From: Lachnospiraceae bacterium | Lineage (GTDB): Bacteria > Bacillota > Clostridia > Lachnospirales > Lachnospiraceae | Direction: 5' to 3' | NCBI GenBank assembly: GCA_017546025.1 | Contig: JAFYYS010000001.1 | Coordinates: forward strand, 1-43,068 | DNA length: 43,068 nt | In this document: piece after piece, positions 34,179 through 42,307 of the stretch | Numbering within the stretch: position 1 is the stretch's first letter | Layout: each line of letters begins with the position of its first letter | Notes under the pieces: model-generated | Database searches by the model: none | What the model saw: the letters and a program-made list of their open reading frames with translations, nothing else | What the model was told of the DNA's origin: nothing | Made by a program: the position numbers and the translations under genes

Positions 34179-35185
34179 AATTCTTCGTCGCATTTATCAG
34201 AGACCGGATATTCCCGATTTGCTGGGGCATCCTGGCGCTTTTTGTATTGTGCCTCGTATTCTGGCTTCACGGCATTCGCTCGGACGCCCTTTGGTACGGG
34301 GTGCTTCTTTGCGCGGTTCTGGGCACGGTCATCATGGGCCTTGACTGCCTGCGCGAATATCGGGCGCACAAGAGAAGAAGAGACTGCATCGATGCGGTCA
34401 CGGTCGAGAAAAGAGCCATTCCGGACGAATACAGCCCTGCCGCGGCCGATTATGAGGAACTGATCCGCGCGCTTTGGGACCGGATCGATTCCTTAAGCGA
34501 TACTTCGTTTTCACGGCAGCAGGAGATGAAGGATTACTATACGACCTGGGTGCACCAGATCAAAACGCCGCTGTCGGTGATGCAGATGATGGTGCAGTCC
34601 GAGGATACCGAACAGAACCGTGCCATGGCAGCGGAGCTGTTCCGGATGGAGCAGTATGTCGAGATGGCGCTCGGGTATGTGCGCCTCGGCGACGATGCCT
34701 CGGATGTGGTCATCAGGGAGTGCAATCTCGACGAGCTGATTCGTGCGTCCGTGAGGCGGTTTGCGACGCAGTTCATCGCGAAAAAGCTCACATTTTCCTA
34801 TGAACCGGCCGATGTGACGGTCGTGACCGACGGCAAATGGTTCTCCTTCCTTCTCGAGCAGCTTTTATCGAATGCCGTGAAATACACATACGAGGGCGGT
34901 GTTTCGATAACACTTACGGAGGATGCGAAGGTGCTCATCAAAGACACCGGCATCGGCATCGCGCCGGAGGACGTGCCGCGTGTATTCGAGAAGGGATTTA
35001 CAGGGTTTAACGGACGAATCGGGTCTGAAGGAACGCCGCAGAGCGGCCGCGCGACAGGACTCGGGCTGTACCTTTGCAAAAAAGTCGCGCATAAGCTGAA
35101 TGTCGGGCTTTCGGTGACATCCGAGGTCGGCAAGGGCAGCACATTCATCATTGATATGAGAAAGGAAGAAATCGTTCCCGAATAG
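34175..35185 (+). CDS. Intramembrane-sensing histidine kinase, BceS-like
   Basis: A 336-residue kinase. Two membrane helices near 12-31 and 38-58 are separated by only ~7 residues, so it has no real extracellular sensor. The phosphoacceptor His127 is in YYTTWVHQIKTPLSVMQ. The ATPase domain follows, with N box LLEQLLSNAVKYT, G1 KDTGIGIAPEDVP and G2 GLGLYLCKKVAHKL. Kinases of this shape (BceS, GraS) receive their signal from the partner ABC transporter. They respond to cell-wall-active peptides such as bacitracin or defensins. Coupled to the response regulator by ATGA. Confidence 0.92.
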   Translation: MKFFVAFIRDRIFPICWGILALFVLCLVFWLHGIRSDALWYGVLLCAVLGTVIMGLDCLREYRAHKRRRDCIDAVTVEKRAIPDEYSPAAADYEELIRALWDRIDSLSDTSFSRQQEMKDYYTTWVHQIKTPLSVMQMMVQSEDTEQNRAMAAELFRMEQYVEMALGYVRLGDDASDVVIRECNLDELIRASVRRFATQFIAKKLTFSYEPADVTVVTDGKWFSFLLEQLLSNAVKYTYEGGVSITLTEDAKVLIKDTGIGIAPEDVPRVFEKGFTGFNGRIGSEGTPQSGRATGLGLYLCKKVAHKLNVGLSVTSEVGKGSTFIIDMRKEEIVPE

Positions 35186-35207
35186 GCACGAATAAGGTGG
35201 GTGGAAA

Positions 35208-36188
35208 ATGAAAAGAAGTCTTTTGGTTGCAGCCGTAATCATGGTTCTCGGCTGCATGCTGATTGGATGCAAGGAGGAGAGTAAGCCGACGGGCACGCCG
35301 GATGCTGCGCGTGTGAACAGTGCGACGCCGACGGATGGACAGAAGAGCACGCCGGAGAACACGCCGACGACGGAGGTGCCGACCGATACGCCGACACCGA
35401 CTCCTTCGCCGACACCGACAATCTCGCCGCTTGAACGGATTGAGCAGACGCGCAAGACGCTTCTTGACAACAAAGATTACTATGATTCCCTTGATAACAC
35501 GTCGCTTCGGACATGGCAGTTCATCCGCATGAAGGACCACACGCAGTCCGGCACGCGCGAGTTCATTCCGATCGCGGATTACGGCGGGTTTTATGTGAAC
35601 ACCTCGGCCACCGACGATGACAAGGTCATCTACCTGACCTTTGACTGCGGGTACCCCTCAAACCTTACGGAGAAGATTCTCGACACGCTTAAAAAGCATG
35701 ACGCGAAGGCAAGCTTCTTCGTAACGAAGATGTATCTTGAAAAATGCATGCCCTATGCCATCCGGATGAAGCAGGAAGGTCATGCGGTCTGCAATCACAC
35801 GGTTCATCATGCCGACCTTCGCAACGCTTCGGTTGAGGAGATTGTGTCGGAAATCATGGATGTCGCGGAGTACTTCTATCTGCAGACAGGCTACGAGTTC
35901 GACCCGTATTTCCGCACGCCTTCGGGCTCTTATACCGTCCGCCTTCTGACGCTGATTCGTGACGCCGGATACCGGACCGTATTCTGGAGCATCGCGTACG
36001 GCGATTATGACAAGAAGAACCCGCCGGCGCCCGGCTATGTCACCGACCACTTCAAGACCTACCATCACAGCGGTGCCGTCGCGCTGATGCACAACGACTG
36101 CCAGCAGAACGCAGACGAGCTGGATGCCGTCCTTACGTATCTCGAGCAGCAGGGCTACCGCTTCGCGCTGATGGACGAAATCCCGTAA
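35208..36188 (+). CDS. Lipoprotein polysaccharide deacetylase, PdaA-like
   Basis: A 326-residue protein. It has a lipoprotein signal peptide with lipobox LIG-C (Cys near residue 21) and a low-complexity P/T/S-rich spacer (~25-72, TDTPTPTPSPTPT). The NodB-type deacetylase domain runs from ~140. It most resembles PdaA: VIYLTFDCGYPSNLTEKILDTLKKH, NHTVHHADLRNASVEEI, FRTPSGSYT, RTVFWSIAYGDYDKKN, and GAVALMHNDCQQNADELD. The position after the catalytic Asp (Asp in most NodB enzymes, Asn in PdaA) is Cys here. It probably de-N-acetylates peptidoglycan muramic or glucosamine residues outside the membrane. It lies 22 bases after the kinase gene and before the transporter, so it is probably part of the peptide-resistance set. 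Confidence 0.87.
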   Translation: MKRSLLVAAVIMVLGCMLIGCKEESKPTGTPDAARVNSATPTDGQKSTPENTPTTEVPTDTPTPTPSPTPTISPLERIEQTRKTLLDNKDYYDSLDNTSLRTWQFIRMKDHTQSGTREFIPIADYGGFYVNTSATDDDKVIYLTFDCGYPSNLTEKILDTLKKHDAKASFFVTKMYLEKCMPYAIRMKQEGHAVCNHTVHHADLRNASVEEIVSEIMDVAEYFYLQTGYEFDPYFRTPSGSYTVRLLTLIRDAGYRTVFWSIAYGDYDKKNPPAPGYVTDHFKTYHHSGAVALMHNDCQQNADELDAVLTYLEQQGYRFALMDEIP

Positions 36189-36206
36189 CCGCCATATTAC
36201 GAAACT

Positions 36207-36232
36207 GTCACATGCGGGATGGAAAATGTAAC
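36207..36232. promoter_or_regulatory. Candidate response-regulator site upstream of the BceAB-like genes
   Basis: GTCACAT (36207-36213) and ATGTAAC (36226-36232) form an imperfect inverted repeat (6 of 7) with a 12-base gap, the size of OmpR-family target sites. A TGG-TATCAT extended -10 candidate lies ~35 bases downstream (near 36262-36270). The leader that follows is G+C-rich and can fold (GCGGTGTA/TATACCGC; palindrome GTCCGCGGAC). Confidence 0.4.
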
Positions 36233-36382
36233 CGAAATCGATGTTTGTACACCGTCGCACATGGTATCATACGGTTGTAAGCACGGGAGAGACCGGGCCG
36301 GGTGCGGCGGTGTATTTTATACCGCGGGGGGAGCGTCCGCGGACCGGGACTCACCGATGCAACTGTATTCACGGAGGAAATC

Positions 36383-37147
36383 ATGGCTATACTTCAGGTA
36401 GAAAATCTGAAAAAAATCTATACGACAAGATTCGGGGGCAACAAGGTGCAGGCCCTCTCAAACGTCACATTTTCCGTAGAGAAGGGCGAGTACGTTGCCA
36501 TCATGGGCGAATCCGGATCCGGTAAGACGACGCTTCTTAACATCCTGGCGGCACTTGACCGGCCGACCGGCGGCAAGGTGTTTCTCGAGGGCAGGGAGCT
36601 CTCCGCGATTAAGGAGTCGGAGATGGCGACCTTCCGAAGAGAAAACCTCGGCTTCGTGTTCCAGGAGTTCAACCTTCTCGACACATTTTCCATCAGGGAC
36701 AACATTCTTTTGCCGCTTGTATTGAACGGCGAGAAGCCTTCGGAGCTTGAGCCGAAGCTTCAGCCGATTGCCGAGAAGCTCGGCATTGCGGACCTCCTGG
36801 GCAAATTCCCTTACGAGGTTTCCGGCGGACAGAAGCAGCGTACGGCTGTTGCCAGAGCGCTGATTACGAATCCGAAGCTGATCCTCGCGGACGAGCCGAC
36901 CGGTGCGCTTGATTCGAAGTCCACCGACGAGCTGCTTCGCGTGTTCCGCCAGATCAATGAAATGGGGCAGACGATTTTAATGGTTACGCACTCGACGAAG
37001 GCTGCGAGCCATGCTTCCCGCGTGTTATTTATCAGAGACGGTGAGGTGTTCCACCAGATCTACAGAGGAGACTGTACAAACGAGCAACTGTATCAGAAGA
37101 TTTCGGACACCCTTACACTTCTGACGACGGGCGGTGAGCAGCGATGA
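36383..37147 (+). CDS. BceA-like ABC transporter ATPase
   Basis: A 254-residue ATPase of the MacB/BceA class. Walker A is GESGSGKTT at 42-50, the Q-loop lies in FVFQEFNLLDTFS, the signature is VSGGQKQRTAVARAL, Walker B is LILADEPTGALDS, and the switch is MVTHSTKAASHASR. I chose the ATG after CGGAGGAAATC. The stop overlaps the permease start (ATGA). With the next gene it forms a transporter that removes cell-wall-targeting peptides from their lipid targets and also signals to the BceS-type kinase. Confidence 0.93.
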   Translation: MAILQVENLKKIYTTRFGGNKVQALSNVTFSVEKGEYVAIMGESGSGKTTLLNILAALDRPTGGKVFLEGRELSAIKESEMATFRRENLGFVFQEFNLLDTFSIRDNILLPLVLNGEKPSELEPKLQPIAEKLGIADLLGKFPYEVSGGQKQRTAVARALITNPKLILADEPTGALDSKSTDELLRVFRQINEMGQTILMVTHSTKAASHASRVLFIRDGEVFHQIYRGDCTNEQLYQKISDTLTLLTTGGEQR

Positions 37148-39231
37148 AATTAGGACTTTTCTTCCGGCTTGCGTGGTCAAACCTCAAGAAAAACCACCAG
37201 CTGTACATCCCGCACATCTTAGCGGGAACCGGCCTGACGGGCATCTTTTATATCATGCTGACGCTCGCAAAAGACGAGCGGCTCAAATACATCAAAGGCG
37301 GCTACGCAATCCCGGAAATCATGATGATCGGCATCTGGGTCGTTGTCATCCTTTCGGTCATTCTCGTGTTCTTCACAAACAGCTTTCTGATGAAACAGAG
37401 AACGCGTGAGTACGGCATGTATAACGTGCTCGGCATGGAGAAACGCCATGTCGGCCGAATCATGTTTCTTGAGAACCTGATTTCGACGGTAGCTTCCATC
37501 GTCCTCGGAATCCTTTGCGGAATTCTCGTTTATAAGCTTTGCTGCCTGTTCATATGTAAAATACTACACGTCGAGACGATTCTCGGTTTTTATGTGAACT
37601 GGGAGTGCGTCTTAAAGACAGCGGCAGGTTTTGCCGCAATGTATCTGGCGGCGTTCCTCTGGAACCGGATCCGCCTCGCGAGACTTCGTCCGGTAGAGCT
37701 TTTAGCGAGTGCCGGCGCAGGCGAGAAGGAGCCGAAGACGAAATGGATTCTTCTGCTCATCGGACTCGCAACACTCGGAACCGGTTATTATCTTGCGCTG
37801 ACGACGGAATCACCGGTCAAGGCCATTCAGGTCTTCTTCATCGCCGTCATTCTGGTCATCATCGGAACGTATGCCCTGTTTCTTGCAGGCTCCATCGCAT
37901 TTCTCAAATTCCTTCGCAGGAGAAAGCCGTTCTACTATCGTAGAACAAATATGATTGCGGTATCCGATCTTCTGTACCGGATGAAGCAGAATGCAGTCGG
38001 CCTTGCTTCCATTGCGATTCTCGCAACAGGCGTTCTGGTTATGATTTCCACAACCGTCAGCCTGTACTCCGGCGCGGAGGATACCCTTAAGAATTACTTC
38101 ATGGACGGAAAAGCGGACATCTTCGTGACAGCGACCATGTACCACTATTCGGAGGATGAGAAGAAGTGGTATACGGACCGTATTCCGGCGGAGGAAATCC
38201 GCGAAAGCGTCGAGCGTGCCGTTGAGAAGTACGGCTCCAGGGTGACGGCGTTTTTGCCGGCCCGGAATATTGCCGAGGAGTTCGTCGTGGAAAAGGACGG
38301 CAGCACAAGAGTCTATACATCGTCAAGAACGTTAGAGTCCCCGCCTGCGAATGCAGTGGAGTTTATTTTGATGCCGGTGGACGATTACCGGAGCATTACC
38401 GGTCTTGATGTGCAGTTTGGTGAGGGGGAGATTGCGTGGGCGTCGCTTTCCAAAGGCGCTGCGAATCTGACAGAAAGAACAGACGGGACAATTCAGCTCG
38501 GTTCGAAGACTTACACAATCGGTAAGAAGCTTGATTACTTCCCGAACAAGACGGAAATGTCTATCATGGATGTATACGGCATTCTCGTGCCGAGCATCGA
38601 TGACCTTGAGGATGTGGGCGAACAGATCATGAAGGAAATCGAGTGGTACTCCAATCGTGTTTCTTACACGTATGCCGTACGGGTAGCGAATCCGAACGTT
38701 ATCTCCGACAATGACCCGGATGAGAGCATCGACGATGATTTCACCGTAGACTTAAACATGTATGTGGCTAAAACATACGGTGACGATTATAAGGCCTCGA
38801 CCGGCTGGAACAGCATCTGGGTCATGCGCAGTGAGATGTATTCCCTCTACGGCTCGCTGTTCTTCCTCGGCATTCTGTTAAGCATCGTGTTCCTGTTCGC
38901 AACAGCACTGATCATCTACTACAAGCAGATTTCCGAAGGCTACGACGACCGTCACCGTTTCCAGATTCTTTCGAAGGTCGGCATGACCGCGAAGGAGACA
39001 AAGGGAACGATTCGCCGGCAGATTGTCATCGTATTTTTCCTGCCGGTCATCACGGCCGTAATCCACATGACCGTTGCTTATCCGGTCATCTTAAAGCTGC
39101 TCGAGCTGCTGCAGCTTTATAACGACAAGCTGTTCCTTCTGTGCACGGTACTGACCATCGCGGCATTCACCGTTTTGTACATGATCATCTACCGTCTGAC
39201 GGCAAGAACCTATTACCGGATTGTGCGCTAG
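37144..39231 (+). CDS. BceB-like ABC transporter permease
   Basis: A 695-residue FtsX-family permease. The N-terminal SNLKKNHQLYIPHILAG is typical of BceB proteins. The expected ten membrane helices are visible: one near 20-40, three between ~55 and 165, two between ~195 and 255, one near 280-305, and three in the last 130 residues. A large extracellular domain of about 210 residues (~310-530) separates helices seven and eight, the peptide-recognition part in this family. FtsX motifs are FLMKQRTREYGMYNVLGMEKRHV near the start and ILSKVGMTAKETKGTIRRQI near the end. It is a little longer than Bacillus BceB. It ends 2 bases from the stop codon of the converging merR gene, with no terminator between. 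Confidence 0.92.
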   Translation: MKLGLFFRLAWSNLKKNHQLYIPHILAGTGLTGIFYIMLTLAKDERLKYIKGGYAIPEIMMIGIWVVVILSVILVFFTNSFLMKQRTREYGMYNVLGMEKRHVGRIMFLENLISTVASIVLGILCGILVYKLCCLFICKILHVETILGFYVNWECVLKTAAGFAAMYLAAFLWNRIRLARLRPVELLASAGAGEKEPKTKWILLLIGLATLGTGYYLALTTESPVKAIQVFFIAVILVIIGTYALFLAGSIAFLKFLRRRKPFYYRRTNMIAVSDLLYRMKQNAVGLASIAILATGVLVMISTTVSLYSGAEDTLKNYFMDGKADIFVTATMYHYSEDEKKWYTDRIPAEEIRESVERAVEKYGSRVTAFLPARNIAEEFVVEKDGSTRVYTSSRTLESPPANAVEFILMPVDDYRSITGLDVQFGEGEIAWASLSKGAANLTERTDGTIQLGSKTYTIGKKLDYFPNKTEMSIMDVYGILVPSIDDLEDVGEQIMKEIEWYSNRVSYTYAVRVANPNVISDNDPDESIDDDFTVDLNMYVAKTYGDDYKASTGWNSIWVMRSEMYSLYGSLFFLGILLSIVFLFATALIIYYKQISEGYDDRHRFQILSKVGMTAKETKGTIRRQIVIVFFLPVITAVIHMTVAYPVILKLLELLQLYNDKLFLLCTVLTIAAFTVLYMIIYRLTARTYYRIVR

Positions 39232-39233
39232 GT

Positions 39234-40079
39234 TTACTCGACGCACAGGAACAGATATTTATAATATGTGTGATTTTTCTCATGGTCGTACAGATTGATG
39301 AGACTCACGGAATACAGGTCGGAACAGGCTTTCAGTCTGTTCCGATTTATGTATGAGGCAATTTTCCGGTAGCTTTTATCGATATCGGTCGCGTTGTGGT
39401 CGTGCGAGCAGAGTACGGCCCGTCCGGACGGCAGCGGAACGAAACGCGGGTCGTCCGTAGGCTGCAGCGAGAGCGTGATGACGTTATTGTAGGCGTAGTG
39501 CTCCGAGATGAAATCGCTGTAGCCGATTGTGGCGCCCGACGGGAAGGTGACAATGCCGTCTCCCTCCGACATCTGTGAAAAATGCAACGATATTTCCTTC
39601 GCGATATCCGCGGAATGATAGGAACCGCTCCGCCGTCTGATCGGTGTCGAGATGACGCTGATGGGCGGAATGTCCGAAAGAAACGGAACGCCGGGTTTGA
39701 CGTTTCCGTAATGTTCCATGAGCCAGGTGCCCAGTTTCAGGGCACTTATTTTTTTGTCCAAAAGGCGGCGCTCCCGCTCGAGATCGGTGATCTTTCCGTT
39801 GATGACCTGCACCATGCCGGTCTGCGAGACATCGTGCACCATGCCGCTGATTTCTTTGATGGAGCAGCCGGCCTGCCGCATCGTCGTGATGAAATAAAAC
39901 GAGCTGATCTGGGAGGTTGAGTAGTAGTGATAGCCGTTCTCCGGGTCAACGTACGGCGTCAGAATTCCCTGTTCATAGTAGTAGCGAAGCGTGTCCCTTG
40001 TCGTGCCGCAAAGCTTAGCAAAACGGCCTACCGTCAGGGAGTATTCGCGGTGTCTTTCGTTGTAATCCGTCTGTGACAT
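39234..40079 (-). CDS. MerR-family regulator with C-terminal effector domain
   Basis: A 281-residue protein. Residues ~14-80 are the MerR winged helix (LTVGRFAKLCGTTRDTLRYYYEQGIL, GYHYYSTSQISSFYFITTMRQAGCSIKEI). A coiled-coil dimerisation helix follows (~95-120, INGKITDLERERRLLDKKISALK). Residues ~125-281 are an effector region of the size of BmrR/GyrI-like ligand domains, with no cysteine cluster of a metal sensor. BmrR-class proteins bind hydrophobic molecules. It is divergent from the acpP-fab operon, and the shared intergenic region carries a MerR-type promoter-operator, so it is very likely both autoregulator and controller of fatty acid synthesis genes. Confidence 0.88.
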   Translation of the reverse strand: MSQTDYNERHREYSLTVGRFAKLCGTTRDTLRYYYEQGILTPYVDPENGYHYYSTSQISSFYFITTMRQAGCSIKEISGMVHDVSQTGMVQVINGKITDLERERRLLDKKISALKLGTWLMEHYGNVKPGVPFLSDIPPISVISTPIRRRSGSYHSADIAKEISLHFSQMSEGDGIVTFPSGATIGYSDFISEHYAYNNVITLSLQPTDDPRFVPLPSGRAVLCSHDHNATDIDKSYRKIASYINRNRLKACSDLYSVSLINLYDHEKNHTYYKYLFLCVE

Positions 40080-40117
40080 GGTGTCGTCCTTTCAACAAAA
40101 TTTGAGGAAAAAGAGTC

Positions 40118-40148
40118 TTGACCTGGGGGTAACCCCCAAGAATATTAT
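40118..40148 (+). promoter_or_regulatory. MerR-type promoter of the acpP-fab operon
   Basis: TTGACC (40118-40123), a 19-base spacer, TATTAT (40143-40148). The over-long spacer contains the perfect palindrome TGGGGGTAACCCCCA (40124-40138, 7+1+7). This is the classic design in which MerR proteins untwist the DNA to activate transcription. The start codon of acpP lies 55 bases past the -10. Confidence 0.85.
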
Positions 40149-40171
40149 AGCACTGGATTTGGAAAATGCAA
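40144..40171 (-). promoter_or_regulatory. merR promoter
   Basis: Minus strand TTGCAT (40166-40171), 16-base spacer ending TGC, TATAAT (40144-40149). Its -10 coincides with the -10 of the opposing fab promoter, and the MerR palindrome sits at and just before its transcription start, so binding should affect both. Confidence 0.75.
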
Positions 40172-40202
40172 CCGCCCGACGGCGGAACAAAGGAGGATTA
40201 TC

Positions 40203-40430
40203 ATGAAAGACATTACCGCAACCATCATCCATATCATTGCCGAGTATCTCGATAAGGACGAGGCAGAACTGTCCGCTTCCGACAAGTTCACCGAGATCGG
40301 TCTTGATTCCCTTGACATCATGGAGCTTGTGATGCAGATGCAGGAGGAGTTCGACTGCAAGATTGAGCTGACGCAGGAAATCACGACGATTGAAAAGCTT
40401 GCCGAGCTGATTGCCAACACGCAGCAGTAA
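40203..40430 (+). CDS. acpP: Acyl carrier protein
   Basis: A 75-residue acidic four-helix carrier. The phosphopantetheine serine is S36 in GLDSLDIMELVMQMQEEF. It carries growing acyl chains for the type II fatty acid synthase. The ribosome site AAAGGAGGATTATC is excellent, suiting an abundant protein. It is the first gene of the operon and is followed by fabK after 18 bases. The next genes are lipid-synthesis enzymes, so this is the fatty-acid carrier and not a secondary-metabolism one. Confidence 0.95.
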   Translation: MKDITATIIHIIAEYLDKDEAELSASDKFTEIGLDSLDIMELVMQMQEEFDCKIELTQEITTIEKLAELIANTQQ

Positions 40431-40448
40431 ACAAAGAGGGAGAACATT

Positions 40449-41393
40449 ATGGAACAGAATCCGGTATGCAGCATGCTCGGAATCACCTATCCGGTCATTC
40501 AGGGAGGAATGGCTTGGGTAGCCGATGCCGAGCTGGCTGCTGCAGTTTCGAATGCCGGCGGACTCGGACTGATTGCCGCCATGAACTCGAACGGAGAGCA
40601 GTTAAGAGAACAGATTGTCAAAGCGAGAACCTTGACAGACAGGCCCTTCGGCGTGAATCTCATGCTGATGAGCCCCTTCATCGAGGAGGCTGTTTCGGTT
40701 GTCTGTGAGGAAGGCGTTAAGGTTGTCACGACCGGAGCCGGAAATCCGGCGAAGTATATGGACCGCCTAAAAGAAGCCGGTGTTAAGGTCATCTGTGTCG
40801 TAGCCGGCGTCGCGCTTGCCGTGATGGCAGAGCGCATGGGCGCCTGCGCGGTTGTTGCAGAAGGCTGTGAATCCGGCGGACATGTCGGGGAGACAACGAC
40901 GATGGCACTTGTGCCGCAGGTCGTGGATGCCGTTTCGATTCCGGTCATTGCCGCGGGCGGCATTGCCGACGGCCGCGGCATGGCAGCAGCGTTTCTGCTC
41001 GGGGCACAGGGCATCCAGATGGGTACCCGTTTCCTGACCGCGAAGGAGTGCACAATTCATCCGAATTATAAGGCTAAAGTCATTGCCGCAAATGACCACG
41101 ATACGGTTGTGACCGGTAAGACTCTGGGGCATCCCGTGCGCGCTCTTAAAAACCGCATGACACGCGAGTTTCAGAAGAAGGAAGCCGACCCGAACACAAC
41201 GCCTGATGAATTGCAGGCGATGGGAGCCGGCGCGCTTCGGAGAGCCGCAAGAGAAGGTGACGTCCAGTACGGTTCGTGCATGTGCGGCCAGATTGCCGGA
41301 TTGGTGAAGACCGAGGACAGCTGCGCGGATATCGTCCGCGGCATCTGTGAGGATGCGAAGAAGCAGCTTGCCCTCGTGACAGGGAGAATGTAA
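40449..41393 (+). CDS. fabK: Enoyl-ACP reductase II (FMN-dependent)
   Basis: A 314-residue TIM-barrel flavoprotein that reduces the enoyl-ACP double bond in the last step of each elongation cycle. It has CSMLGITYPVIQGGMAWVADAELAAAVSNAGGLGLI, FGVNLMLMSP, and the FMN/active-site segment VAEGCESGGHVGETTTMALVPQVVD. The phosphate-binding segment AAGGIADGRGMAAAFLLGAQGIQMGTRFL follows. The same fold includes nitronate monooxygenases, but position between acpP and fabD settles the call. The stop shares one base with the fabD start (TAATG). FabK-type reductases are insensitive to triclosan. Confidence 0.94.
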   Translation: MEQNPVCSMLGITYPVIQGGMAWVADAELAAAVSNAGGLGLIAAMNSNGEQLREQIVKARTLTDRPFGVNLMLMSPFIEEAVSVVCEEGVKVVTTGAGNPAKYMDRLKEAGVKVICVVAGVALAVMAERMGACAVVAEGCESGGHVGETTTMALVPQVVDAVSIPVIAAGGIADGRGMAAAFLLGAQGIQMGTRFLTAKECTIHPNYKAKVIAANDHDTVVTGKTLGHPVRALKNRMTREFQKKEADPNTTPDELQAMGAGALRRAAREGDVQYGSCMCGQIAGLVKTEDSCADIVRGICEDAKKQLALVTGRM

Positions 41394-42307
41394 TGGGCAA
41401 AACAGCGTTTTTATTTGCCGGACAGGGAAGCCAGTACCCCGGAATGGGGAAAGAACTGTATGATAACATACCGGAAGTTAAGGAGTTGTTCGACAGGGCC
41501 GAGAAGCTCTGCCCGGGCACGCTTTCCCGGATGTTTGAAGGAACGGAAGAGGAGTTAAAAAGAACGGACAACACCCAGCCGTGTCTGTTTCTTGCCGACC
41601 TTGCCGCAGCAACCGCGCTTCAGGAAAAAGGTATCATTCCCGACGCGCTTGCCGGCTTTTCACTCGGTGAGATTCCTGCGCTTGCCGTTTCCGGGATCCT
41701 CAGCGCAGACGATGCGTTCCGACTTGTCGTCAGCCGCGGACAGCGTATGCAGAAAGCGGCTGAAGCAAGACAGGGAAGCATGATTGCCGTGCTCAGAATG
41801 GACGCGGCGGAGCTCCGTAAGCTTTGCGAAGAAGAGGGTGTCTATCCGGTCAACTATAACTGCCCGGGTCAGATTGTCGTATCGGGCGATAACAGTGCCA
41901 TGGCAAATGTGAAAACACGCCTCACGGACCTGGGCGTCCGTTTCATCGAACTTGCGGTCGGAGGTCCCTTCCACACGCCATACATGGCGGAAGCAGCGGC
42001 GGGACTTAAAGAGGATGCCGCAGCGCTTTCCATGAATGCCCCTCGGATCCCGCTTTACGCAAACCGTACCGGACTTCCGTATCCGAAGGAGCGCGAGGCA
42101 ATTCTGACAACGCTTTCGGAGCAAATCTGTAACAGCGTTTTGTTCGAGGATACGCTTCGCAACATGGCAGCAGACGGTGTTGATACGTTCATCGAGTGCG
42201 GACCCGGAAAGACACTTTCAGGTTTCGTGAAAAGAACGGTACCGGGCGCCAAGATCTGTCAGGTGTCCGATCTGGCCTCTTTACAGGCCGTGGAGGTGGG
42301 AGAATGA
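41393..42307 (+). CDS. fabD: Malonyl-CoA:ACP transacylase
   Basis: A 304-residue acyltransferase that loads malonate onto ACP. It has FLFAGQGSQYPGMGKEL at the start, nucleophile S90 in AGFSLGEIPAL, the arginine in SRGQRMQ that holds the malonyl carboxylate, His in GGPFHTPYM, and the C-terminal ECGPGKTLSGFVKR. The residue before the nucleophile is Phe where many FabD proteins have His (GHSLGE); Firmicutes copies often vary here, so activity is not in doubt. It overlaps fabK by one base and fabG by four (ATGA). Confidence 0.95.
   Translation: MGKTAFLFAGQGSQYPGMGKELYDNIPEVKELFDRAEKLCPGTLSRMFEGTEEELKRTDNTQPCLFLADLAAATALQEKGIIPDALAGFSLGEIPALAVSGILSADDAFRLVVSRGQRMQKAAEARQGSMIAVLRMDAAELRKLCEEEGVYPVNYNCPGQIVVSGDNSAMANVKTRLTDLGVRFIELAVGGPFHTPYMAEAAAGLKEDAAALSMNAPRIPLYANRTGLPYPKEREAILTTLSEQICNSVLFEDTLRNMAADGVDTFIECGPGKTLSGFVKRTVPGAKICQVSDLASLQAVEVGE

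Noticed and set aside
40449-41393. Nitronate monooxygenase
   Set aside because: Same fold, but position between acpP and fabD in a fatty acid operon makes FabK far more likely.
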